In this document: positions 1-8,247 of the stretch, in pieces | Layout: the number at the start of each line of letters is the position of its first letter | How positions within the stretch are numbered: position 1 is the first letter of the stretch | Assembly: GCA_016845145.1 (NCBI GenBank) | Contig: JAERTE010000129.1 | Location: forward strand, 1-64,000 | Source: Rhodospirillaceae bacterium | Lineage (GTDB): Bacteria > Pseudomonadota > Alphaproteobacteria > Rhodospirillales > Casp-alpha2 | DNA length: 64,000 bases | Direction: 5' to 3' | Program-made: the position numbers and the translations under genes | Notes under the pieces: model-generated | The model's database searches: none | Seen by the model: only the letters and a program-made list of their open reading frames with translations | Told to the model about the DNA's origin: nothing

Positions 1-1
1 G

Positions 2-1237
2 AGGCCGGATGTCATCATCTCCGAAGGCTGTATTTCCGATGACGCAATCAAGGCGCTACGTCAAATCGATGGCCTCCAGATCATGCAATTCAGCGAATCC
101 TGGAGCAACGGTCTTCCGGCAAAGGCAGCGCAGGCCATGCAGATTGGGCTCGGTTATGCGGAAATCGGACTTTTCGATATCACGGTTGCGCAAGCACCCG
201 CCATGCTGTGCGTCTCGCGTTCTCAGATATCTCCGTTGGCTCTGAATCAAAGTATTCATCGCCACTTTTTCAAGCTTGCGGTATTTCCTCTTCGCGCGCT
301 AACGACGGCGTCAAGAATTCCTAGTCCATATCCCGGCCCAATATCCGAACTATCCACTCTTGCGGTCTGGAGGTTAATGACCACGCAAATTTGGCGGCGA
401 TTGGCCAAGAAGATATCGACAAAAGAAGATCGCAAATGGGGATTGCTGCTTGGTGCAAGTGATTCGTCTCCATCAAATGTCCCCGAATTTGGGAACATGC
501 AGACCATTAATCCTGGCCCCGGGCGTCTGTGGGCCGATCCATGCCTGGTTGAGAATAAGGGTCGATGCTACGTATTTTTTGAGGAATTGGTTTTTGGCGA
601 GGACCGGGGCAAGATCGTAGCTGCCGAGGTCAATGAAACCGGATTTTTGAGCCAACCCACCGAAGTCCTTTCCGAGTCCTTTCATCTTTCATACCCGCAT
701 GTTTTCTCTCATGACGGAAAGTGGTGCATGATTCCGGAAACCGGAAATACTGGACGTGTCGAGCTTTATATGGCTGAGGAGTTTCCCTTCCGGTGGCGAC
801 ATGAGCGCACCTTGCTTGAAAGTGTCCACCTTTATGACGCGACCTTCCTAAAACACGACGGCCTATTTTGGATATTTGGAACGGTCGCGGAACCAGGAGC
901 ATCTGATTACGACGAGTTGTGCATATTTTACGCGCGAGATCCGATCCTAGGTCCATGGAAACCGCATGCCTTGAACCCGGTTATTTCCGACGTGACACGA
1001 GCTCGGCCAGCGGGACGTTTCATCCATCATGCGGGCGAAGTCTATCGGCCGTCACAAAACTCGCGTACGCGTTATGGGTACGGCCTGACCATGAATGTGG
1101 TGGAAGAGCTCACGCCCGAGTCCTACAAAGAACGCACAGTGTGGCAGTACTGCCCGGAGGAGGAGGACACACCGTTTCGCGGTATGCACACCTATAGCTC
1201 AGCTGGCGGACTTGTCGTCGCCGACGCTATTCTTTGA
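2..1237 (+). CDS. Beta-propeller (GH43-like) polysaccharide-biosynthesis protein, 5' end outside window
   Basis: The reading frame is open from base 2, so the true start lies left of the window; the first internal ATG is at 83. The C-terminal ~270 residues look like the five-bladed-propeller domain found in glucosamine-inositolphosphorylceramide-transferase-like and formyltransferase-linked proteins of polysaccharide loci: motifs GRLWADPCLVE, YVFFEE, FSHDGKWCMIPET, YDATFLKHDGLFWIFGT and GMHTYSSAGG recur at blade spacing. The upstream part (RPDVIISEGCIS onward) could be the end of a formyltransferase-like domain, but too little is visible to decide. Its stop codon abuts the stop of the convergent sigma-54 activator gene with no gap. 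A role in decorating a surface glycan is inferred from domain and neighbours only. Confidence 0.6.
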   Translation, partial: RPDVIISEGCISDDAIKALRQIDGLQIMQFSESWSNGLPAKAAQAMQIGLGYAEIGLFDITVAQAPAMLCVSRSQISPLALNQSIHRHFFKLAVFPLRALTTASRIPSPYPGPISELSTLAVWRLMTTQIWRRLAKKISTKEDRKWGLLLGASDSSPSNVPEFGNMQTINPGPGRLWADPCLVENKGRCYVFFEELVFGEDRGKIVAAEVNETGFLSQPTEVLSESFHLSYPHVFSHDGKWCMIPETGNTGRVELYMAEEFPFRWRHERTLLESVHLYDATFLKHDGLFWIFGTVAEPGASDYDELCIFYARDPILGPWKPHALNPVISDVTRARPAGRFIHHAGEVYRPSQNSRTRYGYGLTMNVVEELTPESYKERTVWQYCPEEEDTPFRGMHTYSSAGGLVVADAIL

Positions 1238-2647
1238 TCACGCATCTTTCCAGGCGGTGCGCTTGCGGTAGATGGTCGCAGCACTGATCCCGAGGCGTAG
1301 TGCGGCTTCCGGAATGTTCCCGCCGCAGATGCGGATTGCGTTTTGGATTGCCTCGCGCTCCAAGTCTTCAAGCGGCCGGATTTCATCGCTGGTAGTTGCC
1401 GGTCCCGTCACCGGCGACATTGAAGGCGCGTTAGGGGCTCGCTGAATGCGCATGTCGTCGACGGCTGTATCCAACGGGGCAGGGAGCATTTCCGGGGTAA
1501 CGATGTCGCCGTCATTGAGGACCACAATATTGCGGACCACGTTTTGCAATTGCCGGACATTGCCCGGCCAGGGGAAGCTCTGGATCGAGGCTTCGACTTC
1601 CGGCGCGAACGCCGCAAATTCCTTACCTTCTTCGTTGGCATAGATATCGAGAAAATGCCGGGCAATCTCCACAGCATCGGCATCCCGAGCACGTAGTGGC
1701 GGCATGTCAATCGGCAACACATGAAGCCGGTAGTAAAGATCTTCGCGGAATTTCCCGTCGGCCACTTCTTGCCAGGGGTCTCGGTTGGTCGCACAAATGA
1801 TCCTGACGTTGACGTCCTCGGTCTTTTCACTACCGACCCGCTGGAACGCTCCCGTTTGCAAAAACCGAAGGAGTTTCGGCTGCAAGGCCAATTCCATTTC
1901 GCAGATTTCATCCAAAAACAAGGTGCCGCCATCCGCTTGGCCTGCCGAACCGACACGATCTGAAACCGCACCCGTAAACGCGCCCTTCACATGGCCGAAA
2001 ATCTCGCTTTCCACAAGGTCGCGGGGAATGGCGCCGCAGTTCAGCGCGACGAACGGCTTGTTCGAGCGCTCACTCTCGCGATGCACTGCTTCAGCGCAAA
2101 CCTCTTTGCCGGTCCCACTCTCGCCGGTAATGAATACGCTGGCCTTGCTTTTTGCGGCGCTTTCGATGGTTTTATAGACACCCTGCATGGCGAGCGACGA
2201 GCCAATAAAACCGCTGAAGCTATGGCGGTCGATCTCATCGCGATAGGTGTCAACGATTTCGCGGAGTTGCTGGGTCTCGATAACGTTCTTAAGAGTCAGA
2301 AGCAGGCGATTTTTATCGCACGGTTTGACGACGAAATCCCGGGCCCCCATTTTCATAGCGTCAATTGCCGTCCGCATAGACGCCTCGCCAGTGACCACGA
2401 TAACCGCTGTCGGCAGTTGCTCGGCACCGATTTTCTCGAGGATGTCGAAGCCGTTCATGTCGGGCAGTTTCAAGTCCAAGAGAACTGCGCCAGGCACGTC
2501 GCTTTTGAGAGCGGCGAGAGCATCGGCGCCGGTGTCCACGTGGGTCACCTCATACCCGTCGTCTTCTAGATATGCGGTATAGACCCGAGCAATGGCAGTG
2601 TCATCTTCGATCATGAGGACTGTCTTGGTGTTCTGCGTCTTGGTCAC
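1238..2647 (-). CDS. Sigma-54-dependent response regulator, LuxO/SypG type
   Basis: NtrC-family enhancer-binding protein, 469 residues. A receiver domain occupies residues ~9-122 with phospho-acceptor Asp58 and Lys108. An AAA+ domain (~145-375) has Walker A GESGTGKE (175-182), the sigma-54-contacting GAFTGA loop (222-227) and Walker B GTLFLDE (241-247). A Fis-type helix-turn-helix lies at ~430-465. It starts with GTG at 2647 behind AAGGAAAC. Length and layout match LuxO/SypG. It probably activates the sigma-54 promoters found throughout the next 28 kb by binding the repeated TTYKCA-N3-TGCRAN dyads. No sigma-54 promoter was seen in front of the gene itself, so it may be made constitutively and switched by phosphorylation, perhaps from the hybrid kinase at 27.5 kb (inference). 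Confidence 0.9.
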   Translation of the reverse strand: MTKTQNTKTVLMIEDDTAIARVYTAYLEDDGYEVTHVDTGADALAALKSDVPGAVLLDLKLPDMNGFDILEKIGAEQLPTAVIVVTGEASMRTAIDAMKMGARDFVVKPCDKNRLLLTLKNVIETQQLREIVDTYRDEIDRHSFSGFIGSSLAMQGVYKTIESAAKSKASVFITGESGTGKEVCAEAVHRESERSNKPFVALNCGAIPRDLVESEIFGHVKGAFTGAVSDRVGSAGQADGGTLFLDEICEMELALQPKLLRFLQTGAFQRVGSEKTEDVNVRIICATNRDPWQEVADGKFREDLYYRLHVLPIDMPPLRARDADAVEIARHFLDIYANEEGKEFAAFAPEVEASIQSFPWPGNVRQLQNVVRNIVVLNDGDIVTPEMLPAPLDTAVDDMRIQRAPNAPSMSPVTGPATTSDEIRPLEDLEREAIQNAIRICGGNIPEAALRLGISAATIYRKRTAWKDA

Positions 2648-2775
2648 GGTGTTTCCTTATCCGTCGAACATCAGACTCAAAAACTTAGTGCATTCCGCTG
2701 ACATTACAAACTGCATCCACGGTTATGCAAAGCGGCCGCAGGAATAGTTCCTGCGCCGCGCTGTCGTCAATTTGA

Positions 2776-2790
2776 TTTTCATTATGCGAC
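2776..2790 (+). promoter_or_regulatory. Putative activator (SypG-like) enhancer site for glmU operon
   Basis: TTTTCA-TTA-TGCGAC fits the locus-wide dyad TTYKCA-N3-TGCRAN. It is centred about 114 bp before the start site predicted from the sigma-54 promoter at 2871, a normal enhancer distance. Related 15-mers lie near the promoters at 11155, 16457, 19610, 23674 and 26133. Confidence 0.6.
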
Positions 2791-2791
2791 T

Positions 2792-2811
2792 GAGGTGAAG
2801 AATTTCACCTC
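2792..2811. repeat. Perfect 8-bp inverted repeat between enhancer and promoter
   Basis: GAGGTGAA and TTCACCTC flank a 4-base centre, about 95 bp before the predicted glmU start site and directly beside the enhancer-like dyad. It has no T-run and no gene reading into it, so it is more likely an operator than a terminator. No second copy was found in the window. Confidence 0.45.
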
Positions 2812-2843
2812 TCGGCACACACATAAAGAATAATATTGTTTGA

Positions 2844-2856
2844 AAACAACGCATTA
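2844..2856 (+). promoter_or_regulatory. Possible IHF site before glmU
   Basis: AAACAACGCATTA matches the IHF consensus WATCAANNNNTTR at 12 of 13 positions. It sits between the enhancer-like dyad and the sigma-54 promoter, where DNA bending would help looping. One mismatch makes it the weaker of the IHF candidates here. Confidence 0.35.
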
Positions 2857-2870
2857 GAAACTCGTGCTGT

Positions 2871-2886
2871 TGGCACATGGGTTGCG
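2871..2886 (+). promoter_or_regulatory. Sigma-54 promoter of the glmU-glmM-sypE-like-STAS operon
   Basis: TGGCACATGGGTTGCG has the -24 GG and -12 GC exactly 10 bases apart and matches TGGCAC-N5-TTGC perfectly. Predicted start of transcription is near 2897, giving a ~27-base leader before the glmU ATG at 2924. Confidence 0.85.
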
Positions 2887-2923
2887 TTTCCTCCCGTACG
2901 TCAATGAATTCGAGGAACTGATC

Positions 2924-4261
2924 ATGAACCACTGGCTTGAAATCATCGTCCTTGCTGCAGGCAAGGGCTCTCGCATGAATTCCGATCTACCGAAACCCAT
3001 GCACGCCGTCGGTGGACGCCCCATGTTGCAGCATGTTTTGAGTACCGCGGCTAAACTCTCGCCGTCCGGCATGCGTGTGATTGTCGCACCCGACGATACG
3101 CGGACGCCGGATGTCATCGCGCCTGTCGAGGCGGTGGTTCAACCGGCTGCTCGGGGTACCGGGGACGCCGTGAGGTGCGCACTCGCCGATATCGATGCCA
3201 GCGCGGGCATCGCCTTGGTACTGTTCGGCGATGCGCCGCTCATTCAAGAGGAAACCCTGCGCCATCTCATCAATGAACATGCAATGAACGGAAACGCCGT
3301 CACTGTGATGGGATTTGAAACGGATGAGCCCGCAAGCTACGGCCGCATGATCGTCGATGAAACCGGTCGTCTGACCAAGATCGTCGAGGCCAAAGACGCT
3401 AGCGAATACGAGAAAAACATAACACTTTGCAATGGCGGAGTCATGGCCTTGGACATTGCGGTTGCGCGCCCACTGGTTGAGGGCTTGCGTGACGACAACA
3501 ATGCCAATGAGTATTACCTGACCGATGTGATCGCGGACGCCAGTGAAGTCAATTTGCGGTGCGGGTATGTTGTCGCGAACGAGACGGAGGTACTCGGCGC
3601 CAATGACCGTGCTGAGTTGGCAAATCTGGAGCGTCTGTTCCAGGAGCGCAAACGCATAGCCGCGATGCAAGGCGGGGTGACTTTGGTTAATCCCGCGAGC
3701 GTGACGTTCTCTTGGGATACGTTCATTGGTCCCGATGTGGTGATCGAGCCCCACGTCGTCTTCGGACCTGGGGTCCGTATCGAAAGCGGCGCCACGATCC
3801 GTGCCTTTTCTCATATCGAACAGGCCGTAGTCTCCGGTGGTGCCGTTATCGGGCCGTATGCCCGGCTTCGGCCAGGCGCCAAGATTGGTAAAGATGCCAA
3901 GATTGGCAACTTCGTCGAGATCAAGAACAGTGAAATCTCCTGCGGTGCCAAGATCCCGCATCTAAGTTATGTGGGCGATACCGAAGTTGGGCCGCGCGCC
4001 AATATCGGCGCCGGCACCATAACCTGTAACTACGACGGCTTTAACAAACACCCAACCCGTATCGGCGCAGATGCGTTTATTGGATCGAACACTTCGCTGG
4101 TGGCACCCGTGGATATCGGCCCGGAAGCCTTGGTCGGCGCAGGTAGCACCGTGACCCAAGATGTGCCGTCGCAGGCTCTGGTAGTCGCCCGTGGCGAGGA
4201 ACGGATGAAACCCTTTGGTGGAGCTATTCATCGCACCCGCAATGCCAAGCGCATCGCATAA
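2924..4261 (+). CDS. glmU: Bifunctional UDP-GlcNAc pyrophosphorylase / GlcN-1-P acetyltransferase
   Basis: Makes UDP-N-acetylglucosamine from glucosamine-1-phosphate in two steps in the cytosol. The N-terminal nucleotidyltransferase begins VLAAGKGSRMNSDLPKPMH. The C-terminal half is a left-handed beta-helix of hexapeptide repeats with SYVGDTEVG and NIGAGTITCNYDGFNKH. The ATG at 2924 was chosen over an upstream in-frame start because GAGGA lies 8 bases before it and the earlier start would precede the predicted transcription start; this gives 445 residues, close to the family norm of ~455. It heads an operon with glmM and the switch genes. Sigma-54 control is unusual for an otherwise essential gene and suggests a dedicated second copy (inference). 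Confidence 0.95.
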   Translation: MNHWLEIIVLAAGKGSRMNSDLPKPMHAVGGRPMLQHVLSTAAKLSPSGMRVIVAPDDTRTPDVIAPVEAVVQPAARGTGDAVRCALADIDASAGIALVLFGDAPLIQEETLRHLINEHAMNGNAVTVMGFETDEPASYGRMIVDETGRLTKIVEAKDASEYEKNITLCNGGVMALDIAVARPLVEGLRDDNNANEYYLTDVIADASEVNLRCGYVVANETEVLGANDRAELANLERLFQERKRIAAMQGGVTLVNPASVTFSWDTFIGPDVVIEPHVVFGPGVRIESGATIRAFSHIEQAVVSGGAVIGPYARLRPGAKIGKDAKIGNFVEIKNSEISCGAKIPHLSYVGDTEVGPRANIGAGTITCNYDGFNKHPTRIGADAFIGSNTSLVAPVDIGPEALVGAGSTVTQDVPSQALVVARGEERMKPFGGAIHRTRNAKRIA

Positions 4262-4287
4262 AAAAGAAAGACGGAAGGAATAAATCA

Positions 4288-5628
4288 ATGAGCAAACTGT
4301 TTGGCACCGACGGCATTCGTGGCGAGGCAAATACCGATGCGATGGCACCGGAAACCTTGATGGCTATAGGCAAGGCTGCAGGAACGGTCGCCGCCGATGC
4401 ATCACCGTCACCGCGTGTCGTAATCGGCAAGGATACGCGGCTCTCGGGGTATATGGTTGAGTCTGCCTTGACTGCCGGATTGGTCGCTGTCGGCGCCGAA
4501 CCCATATTACTCGGGCCTTTGCCGACCCCGGCGGTCTCCATGCTGACGCATTCTTTGCGGGCCGATCTCGGCATCATGATCACCGCATCGCACAACCCTT
4601 ATCATGATAACGGCATCAAATTCTTCCGTCCGGACGGCTGCAAGCTGTGTGATGACACTGAAGCACGCATCGAGGCTATTGTTGCAGGCCGAGAACCGAA
4701 GCGCGAAATCTCGGGCGGGGACTTGGGACACGCCAGCCGCTTGGACGGAGCCCACGGCCGATATTTGGAGGCCGTTAAGAATACGGTTCCGAGTGGTTTG
4801 AAGTTTGCCGGGTTGAAAGTGGTTCTAGATTGCGCCAACGGAGCGGCATACAAAGTCGCTCCTGATATCCTTTGGGAACTGGGTGCCGAGGTCATCTCCA
4901 TGGGTGTCAATCCCAATGGAATTAATATTAACGATGAATGCGGCGCCACGGATACCCGCCAACTTCGCTCCAAGGTTATCACGGAAGGTGCGGATATCGG
5001 CATTGCCCTCGACGGAGATGGCGATCGGATCATCGTCTGCGACAACAAGGGGCAGATCGTCGATGGTGACCAGATTCTCGCCTTGATTGCCAGCCAATGG
5101 CAATCTCAGGAGCGTCTCACCGGAGGCGGCGTTGCCGCGACCGTCATGTCGAATATGGGCTTCGAGAAACATCTCACAGCTATCGGCCTCACATGCCACC
5201 GGACAGCGGTCGGCGACCGTCACGTGGTCAAGTGCATGCAAGAGAAAGGCCTCAACCTCGGTGGAGAGCAGTCCGGACATATCGTCTTGGCGGACTATGC
5301 CTGTACAGGAGACGGTATGATCGCCGGACTACAGGTGTTGAGCGCGCTTGTGCAATCAGGGAAGTCGTCGAGTGATCTTTGCCAGGTTTTCGAGCCGTTT
5401 CCGCAGGTCATGAGGAATGTGCCCATCGGCAAGTCATCACCGTTGCAAAAACGTCCCGTGGAAAGCGCTATTTCGGCGGCTGAAGCTGAACTCGGCAAGG
5501 CAGGTCGCATTCTGGTCCGCAAAAGCGGCACCGAGCCGCTAGTCAGGGTCATGGCGGAGGGTGAGAATATCGTTATGATCGACCGGATTGTGAATGATTT
5601 GGCGGATCAAATCGCTGCGGCTGCATAG
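4288..5628 (+). CDS. glmM: Phosphoglucosamine mutase
   Basis: Interconverts glucosamine-6-phosphate and glucosamine-1-phosphate, the step between GlmS and GlmU. It has 446 residues, the usual length. The phospho-serine loop TASHNP carries Ser101; the metal-binding loop is DGDGDR and the sugar-binding loop GGEQSGH; the C-terminal phosphate-binding loop reads KSGTEPLVRVMAEG. It starts at ATG 4288 after AAGGA, 26 bases behind glmU, and is followed after 12 bases by the SypE-like gene. With glmU here and glmS at 17.7 kb, the locus encodes the complete route from fructose-6-phosphate to UDP-GlcNAc. Confidence 0.96.
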   Translation: MSKLFGTDGIRGEANTDAMAPETLMAIGKAAGTVAADASPSPRVVIGKDTRLSGYMVESALTAGLVAVGAEPILLGPLPTPAVSMLTHSLRADLGIMITASHNPYHDNGIKFFRPDGCKLCDDTEARIEAIVAGREPKREISGGDLGHASRLDGAHGRYLEAVKNTVPSGLKFAGLKVVLDCANGAAYKVAPDILWELGAEVISMGVNPNGININDECGATDTRQLRSKVITEGADIGIALDGDGDRIIVCDNKGQIVDGDQILALIASQWQSQERLTGGGVAATVMSNMGFEKHLTAIGLTCHRTAVGDRHVVKCMQEKGLNLGGEQSGHIVLADYACTGDGMIAGLQVLSALVQSGKSSSDLCQVFEPFPQVMRNVPIGKSSPLQKRPVESAISAAEAELGKAGRILVRKSGTEPLVRVMAEGENIVMIDRIVNDLADQIAAAA

Positions 5629-5640
5629 GCTTACGACCAT

Positions 5641-7173
5641 ATGGCAATCATCCATACCCATAGCTTACCCCCAGGGCCTGGGGCGGCGCGGCAGGCCCGT
5701 GCCGCCTTTTCGCCATTTCTAGAACGTCTAGAGTTGGCGCCTGACGTGCGTGATGGCTTTCTTCTGGCCATGTCGGAACTGGTTACCAATCTCAGCAACC
5801 ACCCGGTTCCATTACCAGAAAGCATCCGGGTGACACTCTCACGGACTCGCGGTGCTTGGCTATTGGAGATCGCGGACAACGGGCCGCCATTCGCTGCATT
5901 CGAATCGATATCAAACAAAAATTTTGAGTTAGATGAGCTTCGCGAATGCGGCATGGGCATACAGTTGGTGCGTGAGCGGTTCCCTGATTGTCGCTATCTG
6001 CCGGCACCTGAAGCTGCCGATGGATGGAATCATATGGAGCTTCGCCGACCGATCGGCACCACGTTGCAATGCAAGCCGGAAGTCCTCGTCGTCGACGATG
6101 ATCCCGTATTGCTGAAAGTCTTGGATGGATATCTGCGCGCTGAGTTCACCGTCGTTGGGCTGAATTCGGTCGATGCAGCGTTGGCACATCTCGAACGTGG
6201 AAGTACGGCACTGATCATTTCAGATATCCACATGCCGGGCACGAACGGTTACGACTTCCGACGGCAAATCCATAAAACATCTAATACGGCAGACATTCCA
6301 TTCATTCTGTTGACGGGATCGAATTCGGACGCCGACTTACAAACAGCCGTCAACTTGTCCATTGACGATTTCCTGACCAAACCGGTCGATAAGCGCCAAT
6401 TGATCGCCACCATCCGAAGGGTTTTGAAGCGAAGCATTGATGTCCGCAATCAAATCGGTGACCGCCTCGACGCGGAAATAACCAGCGCGTTGGAACCCCA
6501 GTTTTCAGAACCACCGCAGGGGTTTTCCGCAGCGACAGCCTTTCAGGCGGCCGCGCCGGGCGGCGGCGACCTACTCATCGAGCGAAGGCTCGAAGATGGG
6601 CACCTTGTCGTTTTGGCGGATGTCATGGGACACGGCGAGCAGGCGAAGTTCTTCGCCCATGCCCTTAACGGATTTGTCTACGGCGCGGTACAAGGTTTAA
6701 GCACTCGGTTGTCGCCGGGAACTTTGCTGAATGCGCTTTCCGATCTGTTCCATACCGATCGAGTTCTGAGTAAATCGTTGGCGACGGCATTGGTTCTGGT
6801 TATTGATCGACGGGGTGGCATCACGATGTCCGCAGCGGGCCACCCGCCGCCATTCTTAGTTCACGCGGACCGGCTGGAAACGATAGATGTCGGTGGACCG
6901 CTGTTGGGGTTGATGAAGGATGCACCCTATTCAGAACAGCAGATGCAGATCACGTCCGGTGAACGGTTGGTCCTCTATACGGATGGTGTTTCAGAGGCAG
7001 GGCGGAACATCCTCGATGATCCGGCGGATCTGTTGGGCGTCAGCGTCGAGGATGCGCTTGCTTCCAGCGACGAAGAAATCGCCTCGGGCATGATCCAAGC
7101 CGCGCGGTGGCGCAGCCCATCAGAACTCGAGGACGACGCAACTGTAATTGTGTTGAGGCGCAACAATGACTGA
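5641..7173 (+). CDS. SypE-like switch protein: RsbW-type kinase, receiver, PP2C/SpoIIE phosphatase
   Basis: Three domains in 510 residues. An RsbW-like GHKL ATPase (~15-135) has the N-box SELVTN (Glu46, Asn50), ADNGPP and GMGIQLV. A receiver (~147-265) has Asp195 in ISDIHMPG and Lys in LTKPVDK. A SpoIIE/PP2C phosphatase (~295-505) has LADVMGHG, AAGHPPP and YTDGVSEA. Vibrio fischeri SypE has the same order and phosphorylates or dephosphorylates the STAS protein SypA according to receiver state. The next gene, overlapping by 8 bp, encodes a STAS protein, so the same partner switch is likely here. All key residues of both enzymatic ends appear present. The function is inferred from architecture and neighbourhood. 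Confidence 0.85.
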   Translation: MAIIHTHSLPPGPGAARQARAAFSPFLERLELAPDVRDGFLLAMSELVTNLSNHPVPLPESIRVTLSRTRGAWLLEIADNGPPFAAFESISNKNFELDELRECGMGIQLVRERFPDCRYLPAPEAADGWNHMELRRPIGTTLQCKPEVLVVDDDPVLLKVLDGYLRAEFTVVGLNSVDAALAHLERGSTALIISDIHMPGTNGYDFRRQIHKTSNTADIPFILLTGSNSDADLQTAVNLSIDDFLTKPVDKRQLIATIRRVLKRSIDVRNQIGDRLDAEITSALEPQFSEPPQGFSAATAFQAAAPGGGDLLIERRLEDGHLVVLADVMGHGEQAKFFAHALNGFVYGAVQGLSTRLSPGTLLNALSDLFHTDRVLSKSLATALVLVIDRRGGITMSAAGHPPPFLVHADRLETIDVGGPLLGLMKDAPYSEQQMQITSGERLVLYTDGVSEAGRNILDDPADLLGVSVEDALASSDEEIASGMIQAARWRSPSELEDDATVIVLRRNND

Positions 7174-7492
7174 TCATACGCAAGAGTATCAGACCGAGAC
7201 GTTACCTGACGGGACGTTGGTTTTGATCATGCCAACAACACTGGATGCGGTTAGCGCGCCTAATATCAAGCGAGATGCGTTGGAGGCTTTGGCTGGCAAC
7301 GACCACAGTGTTCGCGCTGATCTTCAAAACACCACTTTTATGGACAGCTCCGGCCTCGGTTTAATGGTGGCGCTTTATCGGACCGCCAAGGAACGAGGCT
7401 TCACACTAACTCTTGCGGGGGCGAAAGGTCAGCCGTTGTCATTGATCCGCACGATACAGATGGATCGCGTTGTCGATATTGAAAGCGCCTGA
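7166..7492 (+). CDS. STAS-domain anti-sigma-factor-antagonist-like protein (SypA-like)
   Basis: Single STAS domain of 108 residues. The phosphorylation loop FMDSSGLGLMVALY contains Ser61/Ser62, the position phosphorylated in RsbV/SpoIIAA/SypA proteins. The gene overlaps the end of the SypE-like kinase/phosphatase gene, so it is the obvious substrate of that protein. A paralogue lies at 10.8 kb; both end in a similar segment (GQPLSLIRTIQMDRVV here, GQPLDVIRSLRIDRVI there). In Vibrio, unphosphorylated SypA permits biofilm formation at a step after transcription. The downstream target here is unknown; no RsbW-bound sigma factor is encoded nearby. Confidence 0.85.
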   Translation: MTDHTQEYQTETLPDGTLVLIMPTTLDAVSAPNIKRDALEALAGNDHSVRADLQNTTFMDSSGLGLMVALYRTAKERGFTLTLAGAKGQPLSLIRTIQMDRVVDIESA

Positions 7493-7499
7493 AAAGGCG
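7486..7499 (+). terminator. Weak hairpin at the end of the glmU operon
   Basis: CGCCT-GAAA-AGGCG forms a five-base stem with a GNRA-type loop spanning the STAS stop codon, followed by a pyrimidine-rich stretch before the convergent gene. It is short, and bidirectional termination is only a possibility. Confidence 0.3.
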
Positions 7500-7510
7500 A
7501 TGTCCTTCTT

Positions 7511-8221
7511 CTAAATTTTCTGCATCAGGAAAGCGTTCGTCCGAAAGAACCGCCGGCAAGCCTCCATGAGGCGGAAGGCAATGCGGTCGAGCCGTCGTGT
7601 CTCCCGACAGAGCTCGTCGATGAGACCGGGGTTGTGACGGTCATTGATGACGGCACCGACAATGTTCGCGCCCGCCGAACGCAATCGAGCAACTGCCTCT
7701 GAGACCTTGGTCTCCGGCGTGCGGCCCGCCAACACAACAAATACCGCACCGTCACAAGCGCTTGCCGCCATGTCCGGCAGGATGTTGTTCTGGTTGAGGC
7801 GCGTTAACGGAGAGGTGTCGAGGATGATACACTCGAATTGTTCGCGCCATTTCGCCAAGACAGCCTTAAGCTTTTCGTCGTCACGCGCGTTCAAGATATT
7901 GGCGGGGGCTTTGGGCGCGGAAAGCACTGATAGACAAACCCCTTCCATATGCATGATCGAATCTTCAGCGGTTCGGTCGATTGGCGACCAATCCTCTCCT
8001 TGAAGGCCCAGGCGTGCGGCGACAGTCGAGGTTTCGGTGTTGAGGTCCACCAACAGTGTTCGGCGGCCGGCGGCGGCAGCTCGGCGGGCCAGAGCATAGG
8101 CGATGATCGATACCCCCTCACCATGATCGGCGGAGGTAACCGCGACCGTGTGCTGACCGCCGCTGAGCGCTGCGGCGTAGATTGCTTCCAGTTCTTCGTA
8201 GTGGATGGGGAGGGGAATCAT
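7511..8221 (-). CDS. CpsD/BY-kinase-like ATPase with degenerate Walker A motif
   Basis: P-loop protein of the CpsD/CapB family, 236 residues, which normally works with a Wzz/Wzc partner to control polymer length. The fold is recognisable from TVAVTSADHGEGVS, LLVDLN (Walker A') and CIILDTSPL (Walker B). The Walker A lysine is replaced by Val37 (GEGVS instead of GEGKS/T), checked on the nucleotide sequence (GTA). There is no tyrosine-rich tail. Kinase activity is therefore doubtful; it may be a structural or nucleotide-insensitive regulator. It is the last gene of the operon STAS2, lipoprotein, SLBB exporter, ATPase, which starts at the sigma-54 promoter at 11155. Confidence 0.75.
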   Translation of the reverse strand: MIPLPIHYEELEAIYAAALSGGQHTVAVTSADHGEGVSIIAYALARRAAAAGRRTLLVDLNTETSTVAARLGLQGEDWSPIDRTAEDSIMHMEGVCLSVLSAPKAPANILNARDDEKLKAVLAKWREQFECIILDTSPLTRLNQNNILPDMAASACDGAVFVVLAGRTPETKVSEAVARLRSAGANIVGAVINDRHNPGLIDELCRETRRLDRIAFRLMEACRRFFRTNAFLMQKI

Positions 8222-8247
8222 AATTGTTGCTCCAGATCGATGATGGG

